The notes: a model not told the origin generated them from the sequence alone. Shown: positions 25,380 through 36,075, counted from the first letter of the stretch. The stretch: DNA of 64,000 nucleotides from Vesta saturnalis (GCA_036346205.1 JARFJB010001970.1:306501-370500); one strand, 5' to 3'. Made by a program: numbers and translations.

Positions 25380-26080
25380 TGAAATTTTAGATATAGGATG
25401 GTCCGCCAATAATTTATTCTAAAAAGGATACGTAAAGGACGCTGGTTCTTTACAGTATCTAACACGTGATTTTCTAAGTTCAAATGTGACGCATAGTTAG
25501 AAGTTTCTGTATTGTTTTTATATGAACTAACATGTTCAGAAATACGTTTACTAAAACTTCTACCTGTTTGCCCTATGTAGTATTTATCACAACTCCCTGA
25601 TTTTGATTTTTGGATTTATTGTTTTTTATGTACTTTCTTAAAGTATTATTACATTTGTACATTATGTTCAAATATAGTTTTCTGTAGGGTTACCAATATA
25701 ATTTAACGTGTTAAAACATTTTCTTATTTTGGGTTGAGCAGGGTAAACTGATTTAAATGCAAACTTGTATTCTTTCCTTTTTAAAATTCTATTGACATCC
25801 GATTCTGTGTAACCATTATTTACGGCGATTTGTTTAATTATGTTTATTTCTACTTCAAATTTTTTTTAGACATCGGAATAGTCAGAAGTCTATGAATATA
25901 GCTATTAAAAGCCGCCATTTTGTAATTATAAGGATGACAAGAATTGCTATGTCAGTATGTGAAGGTTTATGATAAATTGAAAATTCTAGTTTATTATTTT
26001 GATTTGTTACTGTATTATAATTACAAAGTGGCGGCTGAAAGATATGTTTTAGACACACATTTACGCACGCACGCGCACAC
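25380..26080 (-). pseudogene. Penelope-like element, 3' part with GIY-YIG endonuclease, degraded
   Basis: Reading on minus, YHKPSHTD near 25990 matches the end of the reverse transcriptase, and then VNNGYTESDVNRILKRKEY near 25800. KYYIGQTGRSFSKRISEH near 25560 is the GIY-YIG nuclease motif with its conserved arginine. Known role: the GIY-YIG domain nicks target DNA for insertion. Stops and frameshifts near 25880, 25670 and 25580 break it. It is the complement of what is missing in the RT copy at 926-2334 but is a different insertion in the other orientation. Confidence 0.8.
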
Positions 26081-26189
26081 ACTCACTCACTCATGCGCTC
26101 AAGCACTCACTCGCTCGCCCACTTACGCAGTCACTTATGTACTGACTCACTCACTTCAATCTCGAATTTTTGGCCGATTACAACTTTAG

Positions 26190-27434
26190 GTGAGAACCCT
26201 CACGCAAACATACAAATTAATAACTGCGGTGTGTCGAAACAAAGTCATCTATCAGAAGCACAAACAGTTTTAGCTGCAACTGGATTATTAGGAAATTATC
26301 TGAACAAAAGTCGTATTAAAAAAGAGGTATTCAACATAATGAGACCTGACGAAATCAGCTTCACAGCTAAATCTGATCTTTTAATTTGCCTATATGGTGA
26401 AGCTTACCTGCCAAACATAAAAGGAAACAAATTTACACGGCAGCTTCAAATCGAATGCGTGAAGTGTCAAGATTAAAGCTAGCTTTAAAAAAATCTACAA
26501 CAATTGATGGTTTGGTAGCTGCATTTAAACCTGAAATGTACGAACACATTGTTTCGGCTGCAAAAATTGTTGGTTCTTATAACCCTGACACCCATGAATT
26601 CAAGGCTTCTTCTCTTACGCTTCATTTTGGTACTAATTTAAAGTTTATTTGCGCTGTTGCAAAGAAAGCAATCATTACAAAAACTTCGCTATTTTCGGAA
26701 ATGAATTGAGAGGCTACAGTAAAAGAGATGAATGAAATCCAAGAAATTATAGTATCTCATTGGTGCAACGAGATTTCGAGTTTAGCTCACAAAAGTCTCA
26801 ACTCTCGTAATAATGATAAACCTAAACTTCTGCCATTAACAGAAGATGTAAAAAAATTTGACGACTTTATAACAAATATAGCAGAAAGAGCTTTCACTAA
26901 ACTACAAAGTAAAAAAGATTTGAAGAACAGCTATAAAGTTCTTGCAGAGTGTACTTTAGCTGGCATTCTGGTATTTAATAGAAAACTCATCGGAGAAGTA
27001 CAGTTTCTAGAAACAGGGACGTACCGGAAAACCTATTTCCAAAATGAATGTTTGCATGCTTTCTCTCACGTAGAAAAACTTATAAGCGGTAGTGTAAACC
27101 GTGTTGTAGTATTTAGAAAAGGAGGTAAAGCTGTTACTGTCTTATTTACAACAAAAATGCAAAGATACATAGATTTACTTTTGAAAATACGAAAAAAACC
27201 TCTTTGCCAAATCAGGTTCTACTGATCGATGGATTAGTGGTCCCTCAATAATACGCAAATATGCTAAAAAATGCGGTACGAAGGAACCCCATTGACTTAC
27301 AAGCACTAGATTTAGAAAACAAATTGCGACTATGCTTCAATTAATGAATTTCGAAGGAAACGAATTGGAACAAATTGCTCGTTTTCTAGGACACACTTAA
27401 AAAACACTTAAAGAGTTTTACATGTATTGTATCT
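26190..27434 (+). pseudogene. Tyrosine recombinase (Crypton-like), broken
   Basis: Three adjacent frames form one protein. The N-terminal part is KPDEISF-like (MRPDEISFTAKSDLL) near 26340. The core has LVFNRKLIGEVQFLE near 26970, the expected box I arginine region. The C-terminal part has LTSTRFRKQIATMLQ near 27297 and RFLGHT...KEFYM near 27380-27423, the expected box II arginine, histidine and tyrosine nucleophile. Known role: strand exchange through a covalent phosphotyrosine. Breaks: frameshifts near 26470 and 27215, TGA after EMN at 26707, TGA at 27294, and TAA between the His and Tyr motifs. The host element type (Crypton or a relative) is inferred; no ends were found. A CA/CT-rich simple repeat (26062-26160) precedes it. 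Confidence 0.7.
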
Positions 27435-27480
27435 TTTAATAGTACCGAGATATCAACAATGAATGACCGAAGTACTGATA

Positions 27481-27868
27481 TCGCACAACTTCTTTTTGCA
27501 ACGGAACACATTGTAGCTCAAATAAAATTTCTACACATTACTGCAAATTCTAACCAAAACAATCCGGTAAACTTTAAGAAGATTGGCGGTACTCACTTCG
27601 GAACTGTGCCTCAATCAGACGTTATCGGAAACGCAATACAAGACCAAATTTATATTTCCACCTCATATTTCTCCAAATCCCTTTTTAATTTACTCACAAT
27701 GAAATTACGCTTTCAATTTTCAAAACTCTTTGCTACCTATCTTAACCTTAGAAAAGTTTTACAACGATTTCAATCCCAACTAAATTAACACCAACAAATA
27801 ACCTTTTACATCCGAAACATAATTTAATCCGAACTACAATTCTAAGCTTTACAATGAGCTCAATAAAT
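27481..27868 (+). repeat. Dispersed repeat, copy 1
   Basis: Matches the reverse complement of 30497-30880 from GCACAACTTCTTTTTGCAAC to ATGAGCTCAATAAA. The open frame in it is not evidence of a gene: over about 300 compared bases the two copies differ at about 17 sites, of which about 13 would change the amino acid. This is the pattern of neutral drift. Confidence 0.9.
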
Positions 27869-28894
27869 GAGAGGGGATAGCGAGAACGGTCGAGAGTGGC
27901 GGGAGTTATAAAATAATTCCACATAATGTAAACATGTTATAAGGTGTGTAGTTCCCGAGATCTGCTATAAATAGTAATATTGTTTTTATTGACAATATTT
28001 AAAATCTCATTCAATATAGTCGTTCAGTAATATCCCTACGTAATATTAGTTAACTGCTTGAAATAGGGAAAAGTAGCGTCGGTGTTATGTCATGGAAGCG
28101 TAAGGCAAACATTCGATTTACTGGTTACAAATATAAAGATATAAAATAATGCAGTTTGAAGTATACACGAGGTCATATGAGTAATGCAACTATAGCAGCT
28201 ATAACCACAAATTGGTTTAAGGCACACAATGTTAAATGATAAAGTAATTCAGTGTAGTAAATAAGCACGTTAAATTTGGCACAAAAAAAATTCATTACAA
28301 GGTGGTACTTTTATAATTCAAACAAATAAAAAAGTTAAGTCAGTTCAAACACAGAGTGAACGATGAGCGAGTACACGAATCGCACTACCAAGTTTGTGAT
28401 CCATCGGTGATCGCGGCGGTATTGATAACTACATTATTCCTTTATCACGAAAACTCACAATTCTATGAACTTTCGAAACTAATGAGGAAGTTGTTTAATA
28501 GCGTCTAGTGCGTAGGTAATGTGTCTCTTGTCAGGAGGTCACGTTTACAAGTTAGAGGGTCTAGTATCCCACTGTCATATTGTCATATGTCTGTTATCAT
28601 AATAAACAGAATTATAATTAACAGTAGGCCTAACAGTTAAGTTACATTTCGTGCAACTTTAGTGAATATGTAAATCCATACTTACATGAACCTTAATTCC
28701 TTGTGGACTGACTTGGAAAGAAACGTTGAAGTCATATATGTACTCTTATGAACCAGTTAGAAAGTTAGTTAATCCATTCAAAAGTTTTTTAATGCTATGC
28801 GAACTAACATAGGTATTCCGATCCTAATCGCTTGCCTGTACCTTTAATACCTTGCTAATTTCAAAAACGGAATAACCATGTTATCAAATTTTAG
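27869..28894. other. End of intron 5, no gene seen
   Basis: About 1 kb of AT-rich sequence between the repeat copy and exon 6 of the transporter. I find no domain, tRNA or repeat unit. Confidence 0.5.
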
Positions 28895-29614
28895 AATGGG
28901 CTGTGGTCAAGTGTTATCTCATTTTCTACTTTCTTTTGGGCACTAATTCTGTCATACATTTCCGATAAACTTGACATACACAAAGTAATTCCCGTCGCTG
29001 TGAATCGAAAAACAATAACAGGAATAGGTAAGGAAAAAATTAAATAATTCAGATGTAAATATTTTTTTCTAGGACTGATTACTGGTGGCACACTATGTAT
29101 TTCAATAAGTTATTTAAATTGTAATACAAATTTAGTTTTGTTAGTTTGGGCATTTTTGCAAATAGCTTGTACCACTGTTTTTATTTCAACAATGACTAAC
29201 ATAGTTGACATTGCTCCAAACTGTGTCGGTTCAGCTACCAGTTTAGTTCAAATAGTTTTATTGAGTGCAACTATTTTATCAACATTTGCTACCAAAACCT
29301 TTCTGACTGACGATGTATGTACTTAAAATTAATAAATTGAGTTTTACAAATTCTATTATTTTCAGGGCTCACACGAATCTTGGAGAGGTGTATTTAATTC
29401 TTCCGCTATAGTATTGTTTTTGAGTTGTTTATTCTATGTAGTATTTGGTACAGCAAATGTAAGAAATCTATCATTATTATTTCTTTGTTACTATTAAATT
29501 TTGTTTTTATCTTTTAAGGTCCAAAAATGGGATAATTTAATCAATATAAGGAACAGTGACGAGAAATTTCTTGCAGATAGCAGAATTGAAGAGAAGGCGG
29601 CTTTGAACACATAA
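28895..29614 (+). CDS. SLC17-family MFS anion transporter, exons 6-9
   Basis: This is the 3' half of the gene begun at 12015. Exons by GT-AG and frame: 28895-29027, 29073-29314, 29366-29458, 29519-29614, with TAA at 29612-29614. Exon 6 starts with Asn-Gly and reads NGLWSSVISFSTFFWALIL, the family's TM7. Exon 7 carries TM9-TM10 with NIVDIAPNCVGSATSL, which corresponds to the conserved DLAPxxAG-type motif. Exon 8 has ESWRGVFNSSAIVLFLSCLFY, the last TM pair. The C-terminal tail is acidic and polar (NSDEKFLADSRIEEKAA). All phases agree: 1 between exons 6 and 7, 0 elsewhere in this part. That no stop or shift occurs across nine exons argues that the gene is live despite the 15.8 kb intron. Confidence 0.93.
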
Positions 29615-29674
29615 TAATTTCTTGTATGAGTGAAATTAGGAAACGTTACGCAATGATTTATTTGAAACATTGAA

Positions 29675-29705
29675 AATAAACTATGAGTAAAAATGGTAGA
29701 ATAAA
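29675..29705 (+). terminator. Poly(A) signals of the SLC17 gene
   Basis: AATAAA occurs at 29675-29680 and again at 29700-29705, 61 and 86 bases after the stop codon, in a short 3' UTR that fits the compact gene. Confidence 0.6.
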
Positions 29706-30139
29706 GACACCTCCCTCATCAGTTTTATATTAGTGAGTCTTTAAATAGCTGATAGTTGGCTTTCCTAGCAAGCAAGGGGGTATCATTAAATCAAGCAATT
29801 ACCCAGATTGGGGTAATACAATTATTAAGTCTCAACGCAAACTTTGAAGAGTTGGTACCCTAGGGTTTAGATTGTCAATCAGTTTAATAATCAATAATGG
29901 CAATTTATTGCATTAGAACGCACGCAGGTAATGAAAGGTACCGATACCCAAACTAGGTGGCATATCTTGACTCTATTAAGATATCCAGCAGCTCAGCCGT
30001 TTTGAAAAGCACTTGTATACCAATAATTTAAAAAAGTCACCACTTTGTTTGCTCTGGTATGGCCCTCAAACCGAGAAAAGGACTAAGGCACAATTAAGGC
30101 TATAGTCAAAGTTAAAATAGAGTCGAAGCGTTTACAGGT

Positions 30140-30228
30140 TAATTAAGAATCCTTGACAATAACACAAATAAGGCAATAAAATACTGGTTGTCCAACACAA
30201 TTCTTTATTTCCTACAGAACTAAAATAA
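30140..30228 (-). repeat. Inverted partner of 32225-32310
   Basis: The string TTAATTAAGAATCCTTGACAATAACACAAATAAGGCAATAAAATACTGGTTGTCC is matched, with scattered substitutions, by the reverse complement of 32225-32310. The copies lie about 2 kb apart in opposite orientation. They are probably fragments of one repeat family and not the ends of one element, as retroelement sequence starts directly after the right copy. Confidence 0.7.
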
Positions 30229-30496
30229 ATGGGCATAAACAATTCAGATATTCCCCTAGGACAAAACTTGTGGAAGTAAATCAAACTACACACTGACTTG
30301 CAGAATCATAAAGCAGCCCAAAAAGGTACGTAAGTCATATAATATTGACAGCTAATGATTAAATGCGTAAAACTGTCACGTATGGGTGATTTGTATCATA
30401 TATTTTTCTTTCTTGCCCCATTATCGAATTTTTGGTGTTAAAAAGATTATAAATTAAAAATTAAATCGACCTGTCTTTTGTTATGATTTTGTTTTA

Positions 30497-30880
30497 TTGA
30501 GCTCATTGTAAATCTTAGAATTGTAGTTCGGATTCAATTCCGTTTCGGATGTAAAATGTGATTTGTTGGTGTTAATTTAGTTGGGATTGAAATCGTTGTA
30601 AAAGTTTTCCAAGGTTAAGATAGGTAGCAAAGAGTTTTGAAAATTGAAAGCGTAATTTCATGGTGAGTAAGTTAAAAAGGGATTCGGAGAAATATGAGGT
30701 GGAAATATAAATTTGGCCTTGTATTGCTTTTCTGATAACGTCTGATTGAGGCACAGTTCCGGAATGCGTACCGCCAGCCTTCTTAAAGTTTACCGGATTG
30801 TTTTGGTTAAAATTTGCAGGAAAGTGTAGAAAGTTTATTTGAGCTACAATGTGTTCTGTTGCAAAAAGAAGTTGTGCGCT
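30497..30880 (-). repeat. Dispersed repeat, copy 2
   Basis: Inverted copy of 27481-27868. The shared block ends with the same ATGAGCTCAATAAA string when read on minus. The pair brackets exons 6-9 of the transporter. Confidence 0.9.
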
Positions 30881-32310
30881 ATTAGGACTTGGAATAAATC
30901 TGTTTTGTTCATAGGAGCAAAAGATTGATGTTAAAAACATGACCCAGGTCGAGTAAGAGATGGTGTAAGTGCAGAGCGGAAGAAGAGTTTAGGCGGTTAA
31001 TTAGTGAGTTTTCGTTGGACAGCAGAGGGTTAATATGCACAAGCCCGCGCGGTGACGGTTGCTGGAGCATTTATCGGATATTGAAGTGGTTCAGCGACCT
31101 AGTTGTGTTGATTAGTGGACATTTTGTGTTATTTTCGAATTTCTTGATAGGGGTTGTTTTAATAAAGTGCACCGTGATTGTGGAGAGTTTAACGCATTTT
31201 GGCGGATCAAGTTTACCGTAATTTAATTAGCGAAGAAGCACCAGTTGACCTCGCACGCATACGGCCGTTTGAGGAAAGAAAACTCACTGTAGATAGAACG
31301 TTTGTGAATATAACATTAGTATTTTGTGTAAATAAAACCAGGTGAAATAATTGATGGTACCAGGGGTTGACTTATCAGTTCTCGCATTAGTTCCGTGCAA
31401 CTAAATATCGTAAATCTGTTAGTCGGTTATTCAAAAGCTTAGAATGAGTGAACTTGCGACTCGAGGTTGCTGCATTCCGTGTCGGACTGCTAGCGTAGGG
31501 TTGGTTCCGGCCAAGCCGTCCTTCGCTGTGGTGGGTTTCGAGAAGTGCTAAAGATGTATCGAGGAGGTTTGGACTATCTATTGTGTGGTGGATTTACGAA
31601 ATTGTTATGTTATATATGTAGACGGATGAACGCATTTGTTGCGTCAGAGTATTTATGTAAAAAAGTCATTATGACAGATAATGAAATGCTTCTATACGTG
31701 TATTAAACGATTTCTTATTGTTTTCTTGTGTTGCTTACCGGTATAATGTATCCAAAACTTCACGTTATAGGATTTTTCACTTTTAAGCGATCAGAACTTT
31801 CGAGATTTAATCAACAATTTAATATTGAAAATTTAAGATAACCATTAGATTTAGTGGAAGTCGATTTTGCAAATTAATTCGTTTTAAAATTATAATTAGC
31901 TAGCTTTCATATTATAAGTTATTTGATTTTTTGCGCTTTAATTGACGTTAGTATAAATCCTGTGTGCTGTCTCCTTATGTTATTAGCTCAATATAATAAT
32001 TGTTGATACTGGATTTAAATCATTATTCTCATATCTTACCACGGTGAAAGCGTTTATGATGAAATTTAAAGACATAAGAATAATACTATTTTGGTCAGGT
32101 ATAGATTTTTGTATACCGAACGATGTTTGTGTTGAAAGAGATCCAGTGGCAAATTGATGAGAGTATCTCAATAGAGATTATTTAGTTTTTTGTGTAGGTT
32201 TTTCTTAAAAGTAGTTTATGATATAAAGCTTCTGTAAGACATAACGAATTGTGTTGGACGACCAGTATTTCTTTGCCTTACGTGTATTATTGTCAAGGAT
32301 CCTTAATTAA

Positions 32311-32880
32311 CCAGTCCTCTTTCAGCTCAGATTGTCGAGGAACAGATATTCTTAATGCTTGGTACTCCGCAATACATAATTACAGATAATGGAGTACAAT
32401 TTCGTAGTAAGGAATTCACAAATCTGTGTTCTCGCTATCGTACGAGATCTAGTCCAGCTGAACGTATTATTCGTCTGCGCAATTCGCTCAGCAAAACTTG
32501 AGATAACGAGATTCGTATTTTGCCTTCTGTAGCCGCGAACACATACTTTATGGAGAGTTGTATCCGGAACCTCCAGATCCTGACTCTCCTCTTTTCAATC
32601 CTAGTAATGATAAACCTCCAACGCGCTCGGATCAACTGTATAACTCGCTTAGACATACTGAAACGAATGAAACATTCTACCCAGTGAATTCAAAAGCGCT
32701 ATAATTTACGCCGTCGACATATTAGACTCAAGGTGTGGACAACTCTGTATGGAAAGGAAATTTCATTCTCTCAGATGCGTCTCGGCATCAATGCCAAGCT
32801 CACACCAAAGTTCGTGGGTCCAAGTCGCATTACGGGTTACGAGTTAAATAAACGTAGCAACTCCGCACCAAATATATGAC
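32311..32880 (+). pseudogene. Ty3/Gypsy-type retrotransposon integrase fragment
   Basis: The plus strand reads AQIVEEQIFLMLGTPQYIIT followed by DNGVQFRSKEF near 32385, the second acidic motif of a retroviral-type integrase. After a disrupted middle part come NLRRRHIRLKVW near 32705 and LTPKFVGPSRITGY near 32810, the C-terminal domain of Gypsy-like integrases. Known role: insertion of retrotransposon cDNA. The first catalytic Asp region, reverse transcriptase and protease are absent upstream, and there are stops, so this is a 3' fragment. No LTR pair was found. Confidence 0.75.
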
Positions 32881-33705
32881 GGTCTGCGCCACATTTAAAA
32901 GACCTGATAAAGGAAAATTTTAATCAGGTGATCTTCGGGTCGTTTTTGAAGAACGCCATTCTGTCAAGTGTGTGCTTAGGGAAATTTTACTGTAACTTTT
33001 TACTAATTTACAAGGTAAAGTTACAAACAGCTTAAGGCTGGTTTTGCTTCTCAAACATATGCTAAAACTGATACTAGATTTAATAGTTTAGTCCTACGTT
33101 TTTAGGGATATAAAGTTTCCAAAGGAATATTGTACACTCTATCGTCTCTCTACAGGAGATAGGTTCTGTCCTTAACATTTATTATACTCTTTAGGTTATT
33201 ACTCAGATACATAAAGATTTTACAAGTATTACTCGACTCGGAACAAGGACTTTAATTTCTATAGGTTTTGGTTCTGATTCTTTTCCTTATCTCCGATTCT
33301 TCTGGGTGCTGTGCTGAAACTGATCCTTCGTCTGTACGTGGAATACTTCTTGAAACGGGGGAGTTCCTAGCTCGAAGACAACTGAAGGGGTTTACTATAC
33401 GATCGACTTCGACTTCTCCCTAAATACACCAAGGTTAAAACAAGTAAGACACTTTCGTTTAATTGGTGACGAGAAATAAAAAATTGCTTGAAACCATCTT
33501 AATTACTTTAAGTGTGGCTCGCTTTTAGTTCAACGAATTACAATGAAAGTGTAGCACTGTTTCTATGTCTTGTAGGTGTTCAATGTAAACTTAGATGTTA
33601 GACATGATCTGTCGACACACTTAACCTGGTTACGCACCTAAAAAATTTACTGTTTACCTTGAAATTAGTAATAATTAGCAAATATTAAACTCGTGCAGGT
33701 GCTCC
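32881..33705. other. Probable 3' remainder of the Gypsy relic
   Basis: AT-rich sequence following the integrase fragment. It contains no further domain I recognise and may include untranslated or LTR sequence of the same relic. Confidence 0.4.
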
Positions 33706-33710
33706 CTTTT

Positions 33711-34060
33711 GATACCGAGCTAGTAGAGTAGTGGTAACACGACCTGGTTTGCATTCGGGAGGTAATGGGTTGGATTCCCGTTACCGTCTACCCTGTATGA
33801 GGCTTTTTGAGGGTTTCCTCATAAACATGTAGCGGCATGGTCACTGCGTGTACGCACACCATATGCGGCTATTCAGGCGAATACTGTGGTAGTATTTTCT
33901 CCTCAGCACCCTAACTCCGTTTCTTGCGATCCTATCCTGACATTACTCATCCTTAATCCCACCGTACGTAATGAATGTATGCTGGGAATCCAGGATTGTG
34001 GAAGTTGGAAAACTCAAGCAACCTGCGCTCCCCCTTGGGAGGGAATAAAATACGTGGCCT
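33711..34060 (+). repeat. tRNA-Ala-derived SINE
   Basis: The head at 33711-33791 resembles a tRNA. It has an A-box-like TAGAGTAGTGGTAACAC, an anticodon arm with TGC in a seven-base loop (CCTGG TTTGCAT TCGGG), and a B-box GGTTGGATTCC flanked by a pairing T-stem. A tail of about 270 bp unrelated to tRNA follows, as in tRNA-derived SINEs. The 3' end is placed where Polinton 2 begins and is approximate. Confidence 0.75.
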
Positions 34061-34088
34061 TTTCCTTTCTTTTCAATTTTAACATTTT

Positions 34089-34400
34089 CTAACTGATCCT
34101 GATCCACGTTAAAAGTGTATGAGAGATAAAGGGAGTGTTCACTGCTCTATGCTAATAAGTAGTGTGGTTGAGTCAAGGTCGAAATCTGAAGCTTTTGTGT
34201 ATCATATTGCAATTCTTAGTAATTGTGTCTAAGAGAATTCGGCAGTTCTGATCCAGTAGTACTGCTCTACGCTATCGTGGTTGCGTCTAGCTCGAATACA
34301 GTTTGTGTGTACCATATTACAATTCTTCTTCTTATATAAACTGCAGCGAGCTGTGTGTTGAGATCAGTCAGTTACCAAATATGGAGTTAGCAGAGACTTT
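34089..34400 (+). repeat. Polinton 2 left terminal inverted repeat
   Basis: Matches the reverse complement of 44310-44615. It contains two diverged tandem units of about 130 bp, each with TGATCC, ACTGCTCTA(T/C)GCTA and a (G/C)TTGAGTCAAGGTCGAA-like string. It ends with TATATAAACTGCAGCGAGCTGTGTGTTGAG and then ATGGAGTTAGCAG at 34381. The left arm stops near 34089; the right arm appears to extend slightly further. Confidence 0.92.
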
Positions 34401-34509
34401 TCACTCTCCTGAAGTTGTTAAAAATTTGCCCGTTCCCCCGCAAAAAAAAATTTTTGAAAGCATGAAGTGTGTAAAAAAATTCGAAAAATTAAACTCTCTA
34501 TTGATTTAA
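34381..34509 (+). CDS. Short left-end ORF of Polinton 2
   Basis: ATG at 34381 opens 42 codons ending at TAA. The first five or so codons (MELA) lie inside the TIR and are shared with the ORF at the other end; the rest is unique (VVKNLPVPPQKKIFESMKC). A TATATAA box lies about 47 bases upstream. I do not recognise the product. It may be the remains of a longer protein or the leader of the polymerase transcript. Confidence 0.4.
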   Translation: MELAETFHSPEVVKNLPVPPQKKIFESMKCVKKFEKLNSLLI

Positions 34510-34686
34510 AATTATTATTAATTTATATCAAAAAGTTTATATTTGACCATTTGTATTAAGTAAAATCATGTAAATGTTTAGACCTATGTAGAACTATTGA
34601 TTTGTTTTGCATTCAAAAAGTATGATTGATATTAATAAATCAAAATAGTGTTAGGGAACCTATAAATCTTTTAGTATTTTCTGCTA

Positions 34687-34912
34687 ATAATCAAAGCGCT
34701 GATGATATTAATACAAAAAAATACTACTGTTTATCATTTCACGTGGATTAAAAATATGTCAGCTCTTTTCTGCAATAATCAAAGCGCTGATGATATTAAC
34801 ACAAAAAAATACTACTGTTTATCATTTCACGTGGATTAAAAATATGTCAGCTCTTTTTCTAAACAACTATCGAATAGGGAACACTTGAAATATATTTGTT
34901 AAAGAACAGATA
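34687..34912 (+). pseudogene. Polymerase N-terminal fragment, plus strand, with 88 bp tandem duplication
   Basis: A block starting CAAAGCGCTGATGATATTAA at 34692 is repeated with an offset of 88 bp, nearly identical. Its translation (YHFTWIKNMSAL and later KQLSN) matches the N-terminal polymerase fragment on the opposite strand at 34990-35330. This is therefore a duplicated, inverted and frame-broken piece of the same region. Confidence 0.7.
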
Positions 34913-35025
34913 GCTGTTTACCCTGAACAGATAGCTGTTTACACAGAACAAGTATCTGTTTAAGCTAGGCATATAGCTGTTTACACTAAACAGATAACTG
35001 TTAATACCTAAACGGATCATACTCT
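34905..35025 (+). repeat. Palindromic ACAGATAGCTGT iterons, cluster 1
   Basis: Five spaced copies of a near-palindrome of the form ACAGATAGCTGTTTA (variants AAGTATCTGTTTA, ATATAGCTGTTTACA, AGATAACTGTTAA), followed by ACCTAAACGGATCA. The same motif and tail recur at 39205-39275 and 39388-39450 in the same element. Confidence 0.8.
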
Positions 35026-35330
35026 CTAAATCGGCATAAATTGCAAATGGTGCCTTTCCTAGGAATGCAAAATTTTTAACAGTAAATTCATTTCTGCTTC
35101 TGTAGGAAGCCTAGCAGAGCATTGATTAAGTTGATAACAGTGAGTGGTATGTTTTTGTAGAAGGTGATCTGAAGAGAAATGGGTTAAGCATCGGTAACAG
35201 ATAAATTTCTTGCACATTGTATTCGATAGTTGTTTATAAACAATAGCTGATATATTTTTAATCCACCTGAAATGATATATAGTTTGTATTAATAACATCC
35301 GCGGCTTGATCATTAGTTGAATTTACTAAA
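34990..35330 (-). pseudogene. DNA polymerase B, N-terminal fragment (zinc finger and Exo I)
   Basis: Reading on minus from about 35313: YHFRWIKNISAIVYKQL, then CYRCLTHFSSDHLLQKHTTHC, a C2H2-type finger known before the exonuclease domain in this branch of Polinton polymerases. Then, after a frameshift near 35060, comes APFAIYADLES, the Exo I motif with its D and E. The coding similarity ends in the iteron cluster at about 35020. The rest of the polymerase does not follow on this strand; the C-terminal part is on plus at 35440. An inversion or template switch split the gene. Confidence 0.8.
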
Positions 35331-35439
35331 AGATTTATAGGCTCCTGTCACTATTTCGATTTTCACTTAGTACAAATGGCAATATACTTTTCCCTGAATG
35401 CAATACATGCTTACATATCAAAACCAAATGTTCATAGTT

Positions 35440-36075
35440 GTACAATACTTAGCCATGATATGCTTATCATTCAAATGAATATGCTAGGAGTATATTTCAA
35501 CAAACCTATATATTCAGGCTCCAGCGTTTTAAACCTTTCAAACACTTTTTATAAAATTTTCATTATGGCTACACGCTACCTAAGTTTCAAAATAACGCCA
35601 AACTCTTGTACACGGATACAGATACTCCCATATGTGCCTTTTCAGTTCACCATATCTATGAATGCATTAAAGAAGACATTGATAAATTCGATGCATCTGA
35701 TTATAGTCCTGACAAGATCTTTGTACTTCCATTAGCAAATAAAAAAAATTGCCAGCTTAATGAAAAACGAAAATTATGTTAATATTTGTAGGACTTCGTG
35801 AAAAAATGTTTGCTTACACGGCTGATGAAAAAGTTGTAAAAATCAAAGGGTTCTACCCAAGCAAGCGTCAAACAGATCACGATAAATGATTATAAACATG
35901 TTTTGTTTGATGTTGACGTAATACGGTGATATCAACATCTGATAAGGTCAAATAAACATGATTTGTTTACAATCAAACAGAATAAAGTGATACTTAATCC
36001 TTATGACGATAAACGATTAGAAAATTTTTATTTCACTGATAATAGACCTTGGGGCTATAACTTTATATAGAATTT
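35440..36075 (+). pseudogene. DNA polymerase B, C-terminal fragment
   Basis: The plus strand reads KPIYSGSSVLNLS, then after a frameshift LPKF...KLLYTDTDTPIC, which is polymerase motif C (DTD) near 35610. DIDKFDASDYSPDKIF, GLREKMFAYTADEKVVK, SNKHDLFTIKQNKVILN and a final DDKRLENFYF follow, ending at a TAG near 36068. This is the usual C-terminus of Polinton polymerases. At least three frameshifts are present. Motifs A and B are not found in the window, so the central third is lost. Confidence 0.85.

Larger units (their letters stand above)
13136..28894 (+). other. Giant intron 5 of the SLC17 gene (15.8 kb)
   Basis: The donor is GTAAGA right after a TTG codon at 13133-13135 (phase 0), and the acceptor TTTTAG ends at 28894. 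The exons on either side join in frame at the family's expected point, a conserved Asn-Gly at the start of TM7. The other seven introns are 45-60 bp: 12037-12095, 12284-12338, 12579-12627, 12809-12863, 29028-29072, 29315-29365 and 29459-29518. This intron holds Polinton 1, a Penelope-like remnant, a tyrosine recombinase relic and one copy of a dispersed repeat. Confidence 0.9.
29706..32224. other. Intergenic, repeat-derived sequence
   Basis: No gene recognised. Contents: a fragment at 30140-30228 that is inverted relative to 32225-32310, and the second copy of the dispersed repeat (30497-30880). A GC-richer part at 31000-31560 may be the leader of an LTR element but has no partner repeat that I can see. 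Confidence 0.5.

Noticed and set aside
27459..27788. 109-codon frame in the dispersed repeat and its counterpart at 30572-30940
   Set aside because: Differences between the copies mostly change amino acids, so no protein is being maintained.
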